Part shown: positions 25,453 to 34,872 of the stretch, in pieces
How the letters are laid out: the number at the start of each line of letters is the position of its first letter
Position numbering within the stretch: position 1 is the stretch's first letter
NCBI RefSeq assembly: GCF_000017405.1
Contig: NC_009668.1
Coordinates: 1,142,001 to 1,206,000 of the forward strand
Direction: 5' to 3'
Origin: Brucella anthropi ATCC 49188
GTDB lineage: Bacteria > Pseudomonadota > Alphaproteobacteria > Rhizobiales > Rhizobiaceae
Length of the DNA: 64,000 nt
The notes under the pieces: model-generated
The model's database searches: none
Told to the model about the DNA's origin: nothing
Seen by the model: the letters and a program-made list of their open reading frames with translations, nothing else
Translations under genes and position numbers: made by a program

Positions 25453-28158
25453 TTGACATCGGACCCGCTTCGCTTCGGCGAGAACAGACCTTCTCCCGAT
25501 GCTCTGCTTGAACAGGCGGAACGCGAAACGCGTGGCCGCCTGAAGATATTTCTCGGTGCCGCACCGGGTGTTGGTAAAACCTATGAAATGCTGATGTCCG
25601 GTCGCGCGCGCAGAGCTGATGGCATAGATGTCGTCATCGGCGTTGTCGAGACACATGGTCGAGTGGAAACCGAAGCGCTGACGGAAGGGCTTGAGATTAT
25701 TCCGCGTGCGCAAGTGGCCTATCGCGGGCATCTCTTGGATGAAATGGATATAGATGCGGTGCTGGCCCGCAAACCACAACTGGTTCTTGTGGATGAACTG
25801 GCGCACACGAATGCACCGGGCAGCAGACACCCCAAACGTTATCAGGATGTCGAGGAAATTCTGGCGCGCGGGATTGATGTCTATACGACGCTCAACATCC
25901 AGCATGTCGAAAGCCTAAATGATGTTGTGGCACAGATCACGCGTATCCGTGTGCGTGAAACAGTACCCGACAGCATCATCGACCGTGCCGACGACATTGA
26001 GCTTATCGATCTCACGCCGAATGATCTCATCAAACGTCTTAATGAAGGCAAGATTTACCTACCAAAGACCGCGAAACGAGCGATCCACAATTACTTTTCT
26101 TCCGGGAATCTGACCGCATTGCGTGAATTGGCACTGCGCCGCACCGCCCAGCGTGTCGATGAGCAACTGCTCAGTCACATGCGTGCCCATGCCATTGAAG
26201 GGCCATGGGCCGCAGGCGACCGCATATTGGTTGCGGTCGACGAACGCCCCCGTAGTATATCGCTGGTTCGCTATGCACGTCGGCTTGCGGATCGTCTTCG
26301 CGCACCTTGGGCGGCCATCCATATAGAAACGGCACGGTCTGCGGGGCTTACTGAAGAAGCAAAGGACAGGCTTGCAACGGCACTGAGGCTTGCCGAACAG
26401 CTCGGCGGGGAAACCATCATCATTCCCGGTCAATCCGTCGCCGAAGACATTGTTCGCTACGCTTCAACACACAACTTTACCCAGATCGTCGCCGGAAAAT
26501 CGATAAAATCGCGCTGGCGTGAGATGATTGACGGCTCCATCGCACGAGAACTGGTGCGGCTCTCCGGCGCCATCGATATTCACATAACGGCAGGTGTCGA
26601 CTATGAAAACGGGGAGACCCCTCGTAAGGTAAAGACCGCCAGTCAGAAGGCAACGCCCGACATCACGCCCTATCTGATCGGTATGGTGATGACAGGAATA
26701 GCGCTTGTCACCGGCTTGCTGCTCGACCAGTTTCTGGATGTGCGCAGCATAGCACTGGTGTTCGTTGTCGGCGTTCTTGGTGTTGCGGTCACCCTTGGTC
26801 TTTGGCCAGCGCTTTTCGCATCCGTACTTAGCGCTTTCGCCTATAATTTCTTCTTTCTTTCTCCCCTCTACACGCTTTCCATCGCCGATCCTGAAAGTGT
26901 TGTGGCGCTGGTTTTCTTCCTGTTCGTGAGTTTCATTGCCAGCAATCTGGCGAGCCGGGTCCAGCGGCAGGCTGCAGCGGCACGGCAACGTGCACGCATG
27001 ACGGAAGATCTATATCTCTTCAGTAAAAAGCTGGCAGGGACTGGCTCGCTCGATGATGTGTTATGGGCCACCGCATTCCAGATCGCATCAATGCTCAAGG
27101 TGCGGGTCGTGATGCTTCTCCCTGAAGGAAACAGTATAACGGTCAGAGGTGGTTATCCGCCTGATGACACTCTGGATGATGCCGATATCGCTGCAGCACA
27201 CTGGACCTGGGAACACGACCTTCCCGCTGGGCGTGGTGCCAATACTTTACCGGGTGCCAAGCGGCTCTATCTGCCTCTCAAAACCGCCAGAACATCAGTT
27301 GGCGTCATCGGCCTCGACAATGATCGCATGGGGCCTATCCTCACGCCTGAACAACAGCGTCTCTTCGAGGCTTTGGCCGATCAGGCCGCAATTGCCATCG
27401 AACGCGTTCAGCTTGTCGGTGATGTGGAGCGAGCAAAACTCGCCGCCGAAGCTGACAAATTGCGTTCGGCCCTGCTCACCTCAATCTCACACGATCTGAA
27501 GACCCCGCTGGCGGCAATTCTGGGCGCAGCCACGACCTTGCGCGACTATTCCAGCTCATTGCCAGATACAGACCGTTCCGATCTCGTTGCAACCGTGGTG
27601 GACCAATCAGAGCGCTTGAACCGCTTCATCGCAAACCTCCTCGATATGACGCGGATTGAAGCAGGTGCAATGAAGCCTAATCTGTCGCTTCATTATGTTG
27701 GCGATCTCATTGGGGCGGCGCTCAATCGTGCAGCCAAGATTCTGGTTCATCATCAGGTCAACATTGCCGTTCCAGCTGATTTGCCTATGGTTCAGCTTGA
27801 TGCCGTTCTGTTCGAGCAGGTCTTGTTCAATCTGTTCGACAATGCGGCGAAATATGCCCCCGAAAACACACCGATTACAATTAAGGCTCATGCTGCTCCG
27901 TCTCGTATAACACTGGAAATCAGTGATCGGGGTCCAGGTATTCCACCCGGCGATCTGGAGCGCGTGTTCGATACGTTCTATCGTGTGCGTAAAGGTGATC
28001 ACGTGCAGGCCGGTACCGGACTGGGGCTTTCAATCGCTCGCGGTTTCATCGAAGCAATGGGGGGCTCTATTCGGGCCGGAAATCGGCATGAAGGCACCGG
28101 TGCCGTCTTTACAATCGCTTTGCCCGTCCCAGCTGATGAAGTTGACAAAAACTCATGA
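25453..28158 (+). CDS. kdpD: KdpD, osmosensitive/potassium sensor histidine kinase
   Basis: This 901-residue sensor kinase has the N-terminal KdpD domain with Walker A GAAPGVGKT (35-43), a USP-like region, four membrane helices near 400-490, a GAF-type domain, then HisKA with His680 (SISHDLKTPLAAILG) and the HATPase region (DNAAKYAP, DRGPGIP, GTGLGLSIARG). It phosphorylates KdpE when K+ is limiting. I choose TTG 25453 because AGGAG lies six bases upstream; ATG 25420 has a poor site. Its stop overlaps the kdpE start by four bases. Confidence 0.96.
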   Translation: MTSDPLRFGENRPSPDALLEQAERETRGRLKIFLGAAPGVGKTYEMLMSGRARRADGIDVVIGVVETHGRVETEALTEGLEIIPRAQVAYRGHLLDEMDIDAVLARKPQLVLVDELAHTNAPGSRHPKRYQDVEEILARGIDVYTTLNIQHVESLNDVVAQITRIRVRETVPDSIIDRADDIELIDLTPNDLIKRLNEGKIYLPKTAKRAIHNYFSSGNLTALRELALRRTAQRVDEQLLSHMRAHAIEGPWAAGDRILVAVDERPRSISLVRYARRLADRLRAPWAAIHIETARSAGLTEEAKDRLATALRLAEQLGGETIIIPGQSVAEDIVRYASTHNFTQIVAGKSIKSRWREMIDGSIARELVRLSGAIDIHITAGVDYENGETPRKVKTASQKATPDITPYLIGMVMTGIALVTGLLLDQFLDVRSIALVFVVGVLGVAVTLGLWPALFASVLSAFAYNFFFLSPLYTLSIADPESVVALVFFLFVSFIASNLASRVQRQAAAARQRARMTEDLYLFSKKLAGTGSLDDVLWATAFQIASMLKVRVVMLLPEGNSITVRGGYPPDDTLDDADIAAAHWTWEHDLPAGRGANTLPGAKRLYLPLKTARTSVGVIGLDNDRMGPILTPEQQRLFEALADQAAIAIERVQLVGDVERAKLAAEADKLRSALLTSISHDLKTPLAAILGAATTLRDYSSSLPDTDRSDLVATVVDQSERLNRFIANLLDMTRIEAGAMKPNLSLHYVGDLIGAALNRAAKILVHHQVNIAVPADLPMVQLDAVLFEQVLFNLFDNAAKYAPENTPITIKAHAAPSRITLEISDRGPGIPPGDLERVFDTFYRVRKGDHVQAGTGLGLSIARGFIEAMGGSIRAGNRHEGTGAVFTIALPVPADEVDKNS

Positions 28159-28856
28159 ACGATCCGAAACTGAAAATTCTTGTTGTCGACGATGAACCAG
28201 CCATCCGCAAACTGTTGCGGGTCGGACTGACGACGGAAGGCTACACCGTCGTCGAGGCCGTGAATGGTGGCGAAGCCGACGAGCGTATTACGACGGAAAA
28301 GCCCGATATCGTGGTGCTTGATCTGGGTCTTCCTGACACTGATGGACATGCGCTGCTTCAACGCTGGAGAGAAACCGGCGTGACCTTGCCTATTCTCGTC
28401 CTCTCAAGCCGAACCGACGAAGCGGGGATTGTTCGTGCACTTGAAGAAGGAGCCGATGACTATGTCCCGAAACCTTTCGGTATGAAGGAACTGGCCGCGC
28501 GTTTGCGGGTCGCGTTGCGGCACAGGTTGCAACAGCAGGGAGAAAAGCCACTTTTCCAGAGTGACGGCCTAACCGTCGATCTTGTGCGCCGTATTGTGAA
28601 ACTCAATGGTGAAGAAATTAAACTGTCGCCGAAGGAATACGATATCCTCCGTCTTCTCGTGCAGCATGCCGGAAAAGTGCTGACGCACCATTTTATTCTC
28701 AGCCAGGTCTGGGGGCCGGCGGCTGATGTGCAATATCTTCGCATCTATGTCCGCCAGCTGAGACAGAAGATTGAAAAATCCCCGGATCAGCCGCATTATA
28801 TTCTAACCGAAACAGGCGTCGGCTACAGGCTGCGCGAAGCTGATCCTGCTCCCTGA
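28155..28856 (+). CDS. kdpE: KdpE response regulator
   Basis: This 233-residue OmpR/PhoB-class regulator has a receiver domain (VVDDEPAI, phospho-acceptor Asp56 in VVLDLGLPD, Lys in VPKPFG) and a C-terminal winged HTH ending in ETGVGYRLRE. Overlapping kdpD by four bases (ATGA), it is translationally coupled to it. It should activate the kdp promoter. The operon is followed by a hairpin and a repeat element. Confidence 0.97.
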   Translation: MNDPKLKILVVDDEPAIRKLLRVGLTTEGYTVVEAVNGGEADERITTEKPDIVVLDLGLPDTDGHALLQRWRETGVTLPILVLSSRTDEAGIVRALEEGADDYVPKPFGMKELAARLRVALRHRLQQQGEKPLFQSDGLTVDLVRRIVKLNGEEIKLSPKEYDILRLLVQHAGKVLTHHFILSQVWGPAADVQYLRIYVRQLRQKIEKSPDQPHYILTETGVGYRLREADPAP

Positions 28857-28904
28857 GACAGCCGGAACCAAGGCTTTGCGAAAGCGTTGTTTGCCAAACA
28901 ACCC

Positions 28905-28944
28905 AGAGAATTTCCAGTTTAAATTGAACTGCTGGAAATTCTCT
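28905..28944 (+). terminator. Perfect inverted repeat after kdpE, likely terminator
   Basis: AGAGAATTTCCAG (28905-28917) pairs with CTGGAAATTCTCT (28932-28944), 13 perfect bases, loop of 14. A run of T-rich bases follows from 28948, but it is less tidy than a standard terminator. It overlaps the repeat element described next. Confidence 0.5.
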
Positions 28945-29009
28945 ATCTCTTTGTTTTTACGCATTATCCTACGCAAAACCACTTCGCACTTTTGCTGGAA
29001 ATGCTCTAG
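28929..29009. repeat. Intergenic palindromic repeat, rhizobial (RIME-like) type
   Basis: The stretch contains CTCTTTGTTTTTACGCAT, then ATCCTACGCAAAACC, then CACTTTTGCTGGAAATGC and a final TCTAG. From memory this is very close to a mosaic palindromic repeat found between genes in Rhizobiales. The ends (GCTGGAAATTCTC and GCTGGAAATGCTC) are near-identical. I cannot count its copies elsewhere from this window. Confidence 0.6.
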
Positions 29010-29024
29010 GTAACGGAGGCAAGC

Positions 29025-29429
29025 GTGGTCGAGCTGGTCAACAATATCGACAATCTGGAGTTTATAATCGCCAAGGCCCGGGAGTATGACGTTCAGGTTC
29101 CCGCAACCGATGAAGAATCCGGGTCAAATGCCAGCGATGACAATGAAGTTGATATTCTCGACGCCTCACTGGCAAATCCCACCCGCAAGGAACTCTTTGC
29201 GGCTATCCGGTCCCTGAACATAGATGAGCGGCAGGAACTGCTCGCTTTGATGTGGGTTGGACGCGGAGATTTCAGTGCGGAAGAATGGGACGAAGCCCTC
29301 TCAACCGCCGCTGATCGTGACAATGGCCGTGAAGCCAAATATCTCATAGGCACACCGCTTCTCGGAGATTATCTGGAAGAAGGACTGGTTGCCCTGGGTT
29401 TTGATGTTGAAGCCTACGATAATGAATAA
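29025..29429 (+). CDS. DUF3775 family protein
   Basis: This 134-residue acidic protein matches DUF3775 by its central NPTRKELFAAIRSLNIDERQELLALMWVGRGDFSAEEWDEAL and its closing GTPLLGDYLEEGL. The function is unknown and there is no signal peptide or helix. A GGAGG site sits six bases before the GTG 29025. It stands between the kdp operon and an aldehyde dehydrogenase but looks monocistronic. Confidence 0.8.
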   Translation: MVELVNNIDNLEFIIAKAREYDVQVPATDEESGSNASDDNEVDILDASLANPTRKELFAAIRSLNIDERQELLALMWVGRGDFSAEEWDEALSTAADRDNGREAKYLIGTPLLGDYLEEGLVALGFDVEAYDNE

Positions 29430-29552
29430 GAAAAATTGATGTTTCCATGCACCCTTCTGTTTTGACGCTGCCATGTCCCGGCATTAGTGTCGAAAGCAAA
29501 TCGGGTTGGCTTATGCTGAACTCGAACATTCAGCACGACGGAGGACGGCACA

Positions 29553-30998
29553 ATGCTTCAGAAAAACCTCGACCAGAAAACAGACTTCTATATTGATGGA
29601 GCGTGGCGCGCTCCGATAGAAGCCAAGACCATTGAGGTCATCAACCCCGCCAACGAAAAGCCTTATGCCGTCATCTCTGCCGGTTCCGCAAAAGACATCG
29701 ACCTGGCGGTCGCAGCCGCACGCAAGGCTTTTCCGTCCTGGAGCGAAACCCCGGCGGAAGAACGCATCGGTTACATCCGACGGTTAGTGGAGATTTACGA
29801 AACCCGTCTGGACGAAATGGCCAAGGCAATTTCACTCGAAATGGGTGCACCGATTACACTTGCGCGGGAATCGCAGGCAGCGGCAGGCCTCTCGCATACC
29901 AAGGCTTTCATTGCGGCCTTCGAAAACTTCGAGTTCGAAGAGATCCTTTCTCCGAAACACCCGAACCAGACGGTCGTGCGCGAACCAATCGGTGTTTGCG
30001 GCCTCATTACGCCGTGGAACTGGCCGATGAACCAGATCGCGCTGAAAGTTATTCCAGCACTTGCGGTTGGCTGCACCGTCGTCCTGAAGCCGTCCGAGAT
30101 TGCGCCGATGTCGGCCATGCTCTTTGCCGAATTTGTGGATCAGGCAGGTTTCCCGAAAGGCGTTTTCAATCTCGTCAATGGTGAAGGCACCGTTGTTGGC
30201 GAAGCCTTGTCGCAACACCCAGATGTCGACATGATGTCCTTCACCGGCTCGACCCGCGCCGGAACGGCAGTTTCGCGAGCAGCAGCAGCAACGGTAAAGC
30301 GCGTTTCGCTGGAGCTTGGTGGCAAATCGCCGAACATCGTTTTCGCCGACGCCGATCTTGAAAAGACTATGGCACGCAGCCTTGCGCATTGCTTCGAGAA
30401 TACCGGACAGTCCTGTAATGCGCCGACGCGCATGCTCGTGGAGCGCTCAGTTTACGACAAGGCAGTAGACCTCGCGAAAAAGATAACAGAAGGCACGAAG
30501 GTCGGCGACCCGGCAAAGGAAGGCGATCACATCGGCCCGCTTTCCTCCTCAATCCAGTTCGAGAAAGTTCAACACCTGATCCAGAAGGGCATTGACGAAG
30601 GTGCACGGCTTGTTGCGGGTGGTACGGGACGTCCCGACGGGTTCACCGAAGGTGATTTCGTCAAGCCAACCGTCTTTGCCGACGTATACAATGACATGAC
30701 GATTGCTCGCGAAGAAATCTTCGGACCGGTGCTTGCAATGATCCCGTTCGATACCGAAGAAGAAGCCGTCGCCATTGCCAACGACACTCCATACGGGCTT
30801 GCAGCCTATATCCAGACCGGTAGTCCGGAACGCGCAAAACGCGTGGCTCGCAAATTGCGCGCTGGCATGGTGCAGATCAACGGCACATCGCGTGCACCGG
30901 GAAGTCCGTTTGGCGGCTACAAGCAATCAGGCAATGGCCGCGAGGGCGGCAAATGGGGGCTGGAAGACTTCATGGAAGTAAAGCTGATCAGCGGCTGA
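29553..30998 (+). CDS. Aldehyde dehydrogenase (NAD(P)+)
   Basis: This 481-residue enzyme has the ALDH fold. The nucleotide site includes TPWNWPM and KPSE, the general base is in LELGGKSPN, and the catalytic Cys288 is in GQSCNAPTR. It oxidises an aldehyde to its acid in the cytoplasm. The gene is alone, with its own ribosome site (GGAGG) and a bidirectional terminator downstream. If the FAA enzyme at 7159 makes 2-oxoglutarate semialdehyde, this could be its oxidase, but the distance argues against a direct link. Confidence 0.88.
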   Translation: MLQKNLDQKTDFYIDGAWRAPIEAKTIEVINPANEKPYAVISAGSAKDIDLAVAAARKAFPSWSETPAEERIGYIRRLVEIYETRLDEMAKAISLEMGAPITLARESQAAAGLSHTKAFIAAFENFEFEEILSPKHPNQTVVREPIGVCGLITPWNWPMNQIALKVIPALAVGCTVVLKPSEIAPMSAMLFAEFVDQAGFPKGVFNLVNGEGTVVGEALSQHPDVDMMSFTGSTRAGTAVSRAAAATVKRVSLELGGKSPNIVFADADLEKTMARSLAHCFENTGQSCNAPTRMLVERSVYDKAVDLAKKITEGTKVGDPAKEGDHIGPLSSSIQFEKVQHLIQKGIDEGARLVAGGTGRPDGFTEGDFVKPTVFADVYNDMTIAREEIFGPVLAMIPFDTEEEAVAIANDTPYGLAAYIQTGSPERAKRVARKLRAGMVQINGTSRAPGSPFGGYKQSGNGREGGKWGLEDFMEVKLISG

Positions 30999-31016
30999 TC
31001 TTTATACTACGACAAT

Positions 31017-31043
31017 AAAAAGCGCCGGTTAGCGGCGCTTTTT
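31017..31043. terminator. Bidirectional rho-independent terminator
   Basis: AAAAAGCGCCG (31017-31027) pairs with CGGCGCTTTTT (31033-31043) around GTTAG. It ends the aldehyde dehydrogenase gene on plus and the Dpp operon on minus. Confidence 0.92.
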
Positions 31044-31060
31044 AGTTTTTTACTTGATAC

Positions 31061-32047
31061 TCAAGCTTTCTCGATAACGCGAATGCGATGGTCCCCGCCT
31101 ATATCGATGAATTGTGTCCGTGGCGGCACTTCATGAACATCGTGCGTGCCAAAGCTTTCGGGGTAGAATGCATAACCTTCCGGTGCTTGCGGTGGGCTTG
31201 TATCGTCGAGCAGCCGACCGCCCGTCAATTCCGTCATCGGATCGGGAATGGCCGAAATCAGTCTCCGTGTATAGGGATGCGTCGGGTTCGAGAATATCCG
31301 ATCCCACGGTCCGCTCTCAACAATCTGCCCGAAATACATAACCGCCACACGGTCGCTCATATGCTCTACGACACTCAGATCATGGCTGATCATGATATAA
31401 GAGAGACCGAGCCGTTCTTTCAGTTCCAGCAGCAGATTGATGATCTGAGCCCGGATCGAAACATCGAGCGCCGAAACAGGCTCATCAAGCACGATAACTT
31501 TCGGATTGAGCAGCAGCGCGCGTGCTATGCCGATGCGCTGGCGTTGCCCACCCGAAAACTCGTGCGGAAAACGCTTTGCCTGCTCGGGCTTCAAACCGAC
31601 AAGACGCAAAATTTCCTCGACGCGCCCATCGACTTCGCTGCGCGAGGTCACACCGTGAAGTCGCAAGGGCGCCGCCAGGGACGTATAGACTGTCTGGCGC
31701 GGATTGAGTGAAGCGAACGGATCTTGAAAGACCATCTGCGCCATCTTTGCTCGTTCCAGCCGTGACGGTTCGTCCTTTCCGGTGATCGGTCGTCCTTCAA
31801 AATAGATTTGCCCGCTCGTCGGCTTTTGCAAGCCGACGAGGGAGAGTGCAAGCGTAGATTTACCGCAACCGGACTCTCCAACAATCGAAAGACACTCGCC
31901 TTTGTTGAGGGTCAGGCTGAGATTGTTGACGGCACGCAGCAATTGCTTTGAGCGACTGAAAATGCCGCCGCTCACCGGGAAGTAAACGCAGACATCGTCG
32001 ATGCGGACCAATGGTTCTGCCAGTTTGGCGGAATGCATGTCATTCAT
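31061..32047 (-). CDS. Dipeptide/oligopeptide ABC transporter ATP-binding protein (DppF-like)
   Basis: This 328-residue ATPase has Walker [10 protein letters not shown], signature [15 protein letters not shown], Walker B VIVLDEPVSALD and ISHDLS. The C-terminal oligopeptide-transporter extension (HPYTRRLISAIPDP...) is typical. It pairs with the DppD-like ATPase, which it overlaps by eight bases. It is the last gene of the operon that starts at the amidohydrolase or at the binding protein. A substrate other than peptides is possible. Confidence 0.92.
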   Translation of the reverse strand: MNDMHSAKLAEPLVRIDDVCVYFPVSGGIFSRSKQLLRAVNNLSLTLNKGECLSIVGESGCGKSTLALSLVGLQKPTSGQIYFEGRPITGKDEPSRLERAKMAQMVFQDPFASLNPRQTVYTSLAAPLRLHGVTSRSEVDGRVEEILRLVGLKPEQAKRFPHEFSGGQRQRIGIARALLLNPKVIVLDEPVSALDVSIRAQIINLLLELKERLGLSYIMISHDLSVVEHMSDRVAVMYFGQIVESGPWDRIFSNPTHPYTRRLISAIPDPMTELTGGRLLDDTSPPQAPEGYAFYPESFGTHDVHEVPPRTQFIDIGGDHRIRVIEKA

Positions 32048-33020
32048 GATGGAAACACCTCACCACACCGGCATCTTCAAGTGGCGTCCAGCCCGGTTTT
32101 TGCGCACGGCAAATATCAGTCGCGCGCGTACAACGCGGCTCGAACCTGCAGCCCTTTGGAAAAGCGGAAATGGAGGGTACCACGCCTTCGATTTCCTGCA
32201 GCCGCAACTGACCTGCTTTTTGTCGTGATCCGAGCTGCGGTAGAGAGGCCAGAAGACCATGCGCATAAGGATGAGCCGGGTGGTGAAACAGGCCTGCTGT
32301 TATGCGCTGCTCGACCAAATGCCCAGCATACATGACCCCCACGCGACGACACATTTTCGCGATGACACCAAGATCATGACTAATCATCAGGACAGAAGTT
32401 CCTCGTGCAGTGCAAAGCTCTTGCATCAGACGAAGAATTTCCGCCTGAACAGTCACATCAAGCGCGGTCGTGGGTTCGTCAGCGATCAGCAAATCTGGAT
32501 CACACGCGAGTGCGATAGCGATCATTACACGCTGGCGCATACCGCCAGACATCTGATGTGGATAGTTCTTCACACGTTGCTCTGGCGCAGGAACTTGAAC
32601 ACTGGCGAGCGCTTCGATCGCTTTGCGCTCCGCCTCGTGCCAGGTCGCACCCTGATGCAGCACGAACATTTCCGCAATCTGACGCCCTACTGGCGACAAC
32701 GGATTGAGAGCAGTCATCGGCTCCTGAAAGATCATCGCTATGCGATTGCCGCGCAGCTTGCGCATTTCACGCGACGACATCGACCGCAAATCCTGCCCTT
32801 TGAAGCGTATCACGCCATCTGTTATCGACAGTGGTTTGCGCAGCAATCCGATCATCGATAGTGCAGTGATGCTCTTTCCGCAGCCAGACTCTCCAACCAG
32901 TCCGAATGTCTCGCCGGCTCCGATAGTGAACGATACGTCTTCGACCACGTTATGTTTGCTCGAACCAGAAACAATATCGATCCGGAGGTTCTCTACCTCA
33001 AGAAGTGCTTGTTCGCTCAT
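32040..33020 (-). CDS. Dipeptide/oligopeptide ABC transporter ATP-binding protein (DppD-like)
   Basis: This 326-residue ATPase starts [12 protein letters not shown]. It carries Walker A GESGCGKS, a [15 protein letters not shown] signature, [12 protein letters not shown] and the C-terminal [14 protein letters not shown] cysteine-rich tail of the DppD/OppD type, which binds an Fe-S cluster in some members. The ATG at 33020 overlaps the stop of the permease gene. The longer ORF to 33131 is a continuation with no domain. Confidence 0.92.
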   Translation of the reverse strand: MSEQALLEVENLRIDIVSGSSKHNVVEDVSFTIGAGETFGLVGESGCGKSITALSMIGLLRKPLSITDGVIRFKGQDLRSMSSREMRKLRGNRIAMIFQEPMTALNPLSPVGRQIAEMFVLHQGATWHEAERKAIEALASVQVPAPEQRVKNYPHQMSGGMRQRVMIAIALACDPDLLIADEPTTALDVTVQAEILRLMQELCTARGTSVLMISHDLGVIAKMCRRVGVMYAGHLVEQRITAGLFHHPAHPYAHGLLASLPQLGSRQKAGQLRLQEIEGVVPSISAFPKGCRFEPRCTRATDICRAQKPGWTPLEDAGVVRCFHHE

Positions 33021-33838
33021 ACCTTGCGTGTCCTCATATGCGGGTCGAGCCAGTCGCGAAGACCGTCCCCGAACAGATTGAGTCCAAGCACCGTGAAGAA
33101 GATGGCCAAACCGGGAAACACGGCAGCCCAAGGCGCGTTCACGATCAACTCACGCGCATCGGTGAGCATGTTACCCCAGCTTGGATCTGGTGGACTGATC
33201 CCAAGACCAAGATAGGAAAGTGCTGCTTCTGCCAGAATTGCGTCGCCCATTCCGAGCGTACCGATCACAAGAATAGGCCCGATCATGTTTGGCACGATCT
33301 GCGTGATCATGATGCGGGCATCGCTATAGCCAAGCATCTTGGCAGCCTGAATATAGCCCTGCTTCTTTAGCGAAAGGGTGGAACTGCGCGCAATGCGGCA
33401 AGTCCAGGACCAATTCGTCAGACCAAGCGCGAGCAGAAGGCTTGGCAAACCGGGGCCGAGGACAGCCATGATTGCCAGCGCGAAGATCAGCGACGGAATT
33501 GCCAGCATGAGATTAGTCAGACCATTGACGAAATCATCCCACCAACCGCCGAAATAACCGGCAGAAATGCCAAAACACAGTCCAATAACAGTGTTGATGC
33601 ACTGCGAGACGACACCAACGGTCAAAGATACTTGCGCACCATAGAGGATGCGCGAATAAACATCGCGGCCCTGTGCGTCGGTGCCGAACCAGAATTGTGC
33701 ATCGGGGGGCAGTTCTGCATTCATCAGATCGGCATCGAGAACCGGATTATAGTGCGCCAGCAATGGTGCAAATACGGCAGCACCTACGATTACGATGCAC
33801 ACGAACCCGCCAAATACGAGATTGAAACGGAGCTTCAT
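33017..33838 (-). CDS. Dipeptide/oligopeptide ABC transporter permease (DppC-like)
   Basis: This 273-residue inner-membrane protein has six hydrophobic segments. An FGTDAQGRDVYSRILYGAQVSL segment is the DppC hallmark, and EAALSYLGLGISPPDPSWGNML is the EAA loop that contacts the ATPase. It partners with the permease at 33843, four bases upstream in the operon. Confidence 0.93.
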   Translation of the reverse strand: MKLRFNLVFGGFVCIVIVGAAVFAPLLAHYNPVLDADLMNAELPPDAQFWFGTDAQGRDVYSRILYGAQVSLTVGVVSQCINTVIGLCFGISAGYFGGWWDDFVNGLTNLMLAIPSLIFALAIMAVLGPGLPSLLLALGLTNWSWTCRIARSSTLSLKKQGYIQAAKMLGYSDARIMITQIVPNMIGPILVIGTLGMGDAILAEAALSYLGLGISPPDPSWGNMLTDARELIVNAPWAAVFPGLAIFFTVLGLNLFGDGLRDWLDPHMRTRKV

Positions 33839-33842
33839 GGGC

Positions 33843-34778
33843 TTACTCGTGGCTTATGCGCGGGTCGATAACCGCGTAGAGAATGTCAACGATCGTATTG
33901 ATGACCAAAAACCACAACACGATTACGAGAATTGCCCCCTGCACCACGGGAATGTCGCGCAGCGAAACGCTATCGATCAGCAAGGAGCCAAGGCCCGGCC
34001 ACGAGAATAACTTCTCCACCACCACGGCCTGCCCCATCATCGATCCGAATTGCAAGCCGATTGTCGTGATAATCAACACCAGCGCATTGCGCATGACATG
34101 CCATTTCACCAGGCGAAAGCTGCTCATGCCTTTAGAGCGGGCGGTACGAATGAAATCAGCGCCCATCACTTCAAGCACGGCTGCACGCGTTGTTCTTGCC
34201 AGCAACGCCAATGGCGCAACACCCAACGTCAGCGCAGGCAGAATGACGTTTCTGATGCCTCCATCGCCATAGCCGAAACTCGGCAACCATCCAAGTGTCA
34301 GTGCGAAGAGATACATGGCCAGCAGGCCCAGCCAGAACTGTGGTAGCGAGAGGCCCGAGACTGCGCCTATCATCGTCACACTGTCGAGAAGGCTTCCGGG
34401 TTTAAGTGCCGCGAGAAACCCAAGCGGTACGCCTATCAGGATCGCAAACCCCATAGCTGCAAAAGCGAGCTTCAATGTTGGCCACATGCGCTCCTGAATA
34501 AGCGAGACAACGGGCTGTCTTGATCGATAGGACGTACCGAGATCAAACTGTGCCAGTTGAACCAGATAATTGCCGAAACGCACATGGACAGGCTTGTCGA
34601 GGCCAAATTCCTGAGTGATCTTTTCGACCATCTTCGGGTCGTTCATGCCCTTGCCATTGGCAATTAGGCCAGAAGCGATGCTGCCCGGAACAACACTGAA
34701 AATGACGAAGATCAGCAGCGATACAGCGACAACCGTCGGTATCATCTGCAAGATGCGCCGAAAAATAAAATAGAGCAC
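33843..34778 (-). CDS. Dipeptide/oligopeptide ABC transporter permease (DppB-like)
   Basis: This 311-residue protein has six helices and the DppB N-terminal helix (MLYFIFRRILQMIPTVVAVSLL). The EAA loop region is RTTRAAVLEVMGADFIRTARSKGMS, and VVEKLFSWPGLGSLLIDSVSLRD follows. It forms the pore with the DppC-like subunit. A hairpin lies between this gene and the binding protein gene. Confidence 0.93.
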   Translation of the reverse strand: MLYFIFRRILQMIPTVVAVSLLIFVIFSVVPGSIASGLIANGKGMNDPKMVEKITQEFGLDKPVHVRFGNYLVQLAQFDLGTSYRSRQPVVSLIQERMWPTLKLAFAAMGFAILIGVPLGFLAALKPGSLLDSVTMIGAVSGLSLPQFWLGLLAMYLFALTLGWLPSFGYGDGGIRNVILPALTLGVAPLALLARTTRAAVLEVMGADFIRTARSKGMSSFRLVKWHVMRNALVLIITTIGLQFGSMMGQAVVVEKLFSWPGLGSLLIDSVSLRDIPVVQGAILVIVLWFLVINTIVDILYAVIDPRISHE

Positions 34779-34830
34779 ATGGTCCTCCTTTCGGATCAGC
34801 GTAAACTACGCTGGAGCAAAGGGGATCAGA

Positions 34831-34854
34831 GGCCCGCCCGATAACGAGCGGGCC
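34831..34854 (-). other. Intercistronic hairpin between binding protein and permease genes
   Basis: GGCCCGC (34831-34837) pairs with GCGGGCC (34848-34854). It sits in the gap after the binding protein stop. Such stems often partly terminate transcription, or protect upstream mRNA, so that more binding protein is made than permease. Confidence 0.55.
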
Positions 34855-34872
34855 GATCCAGATCAGCCAGAA

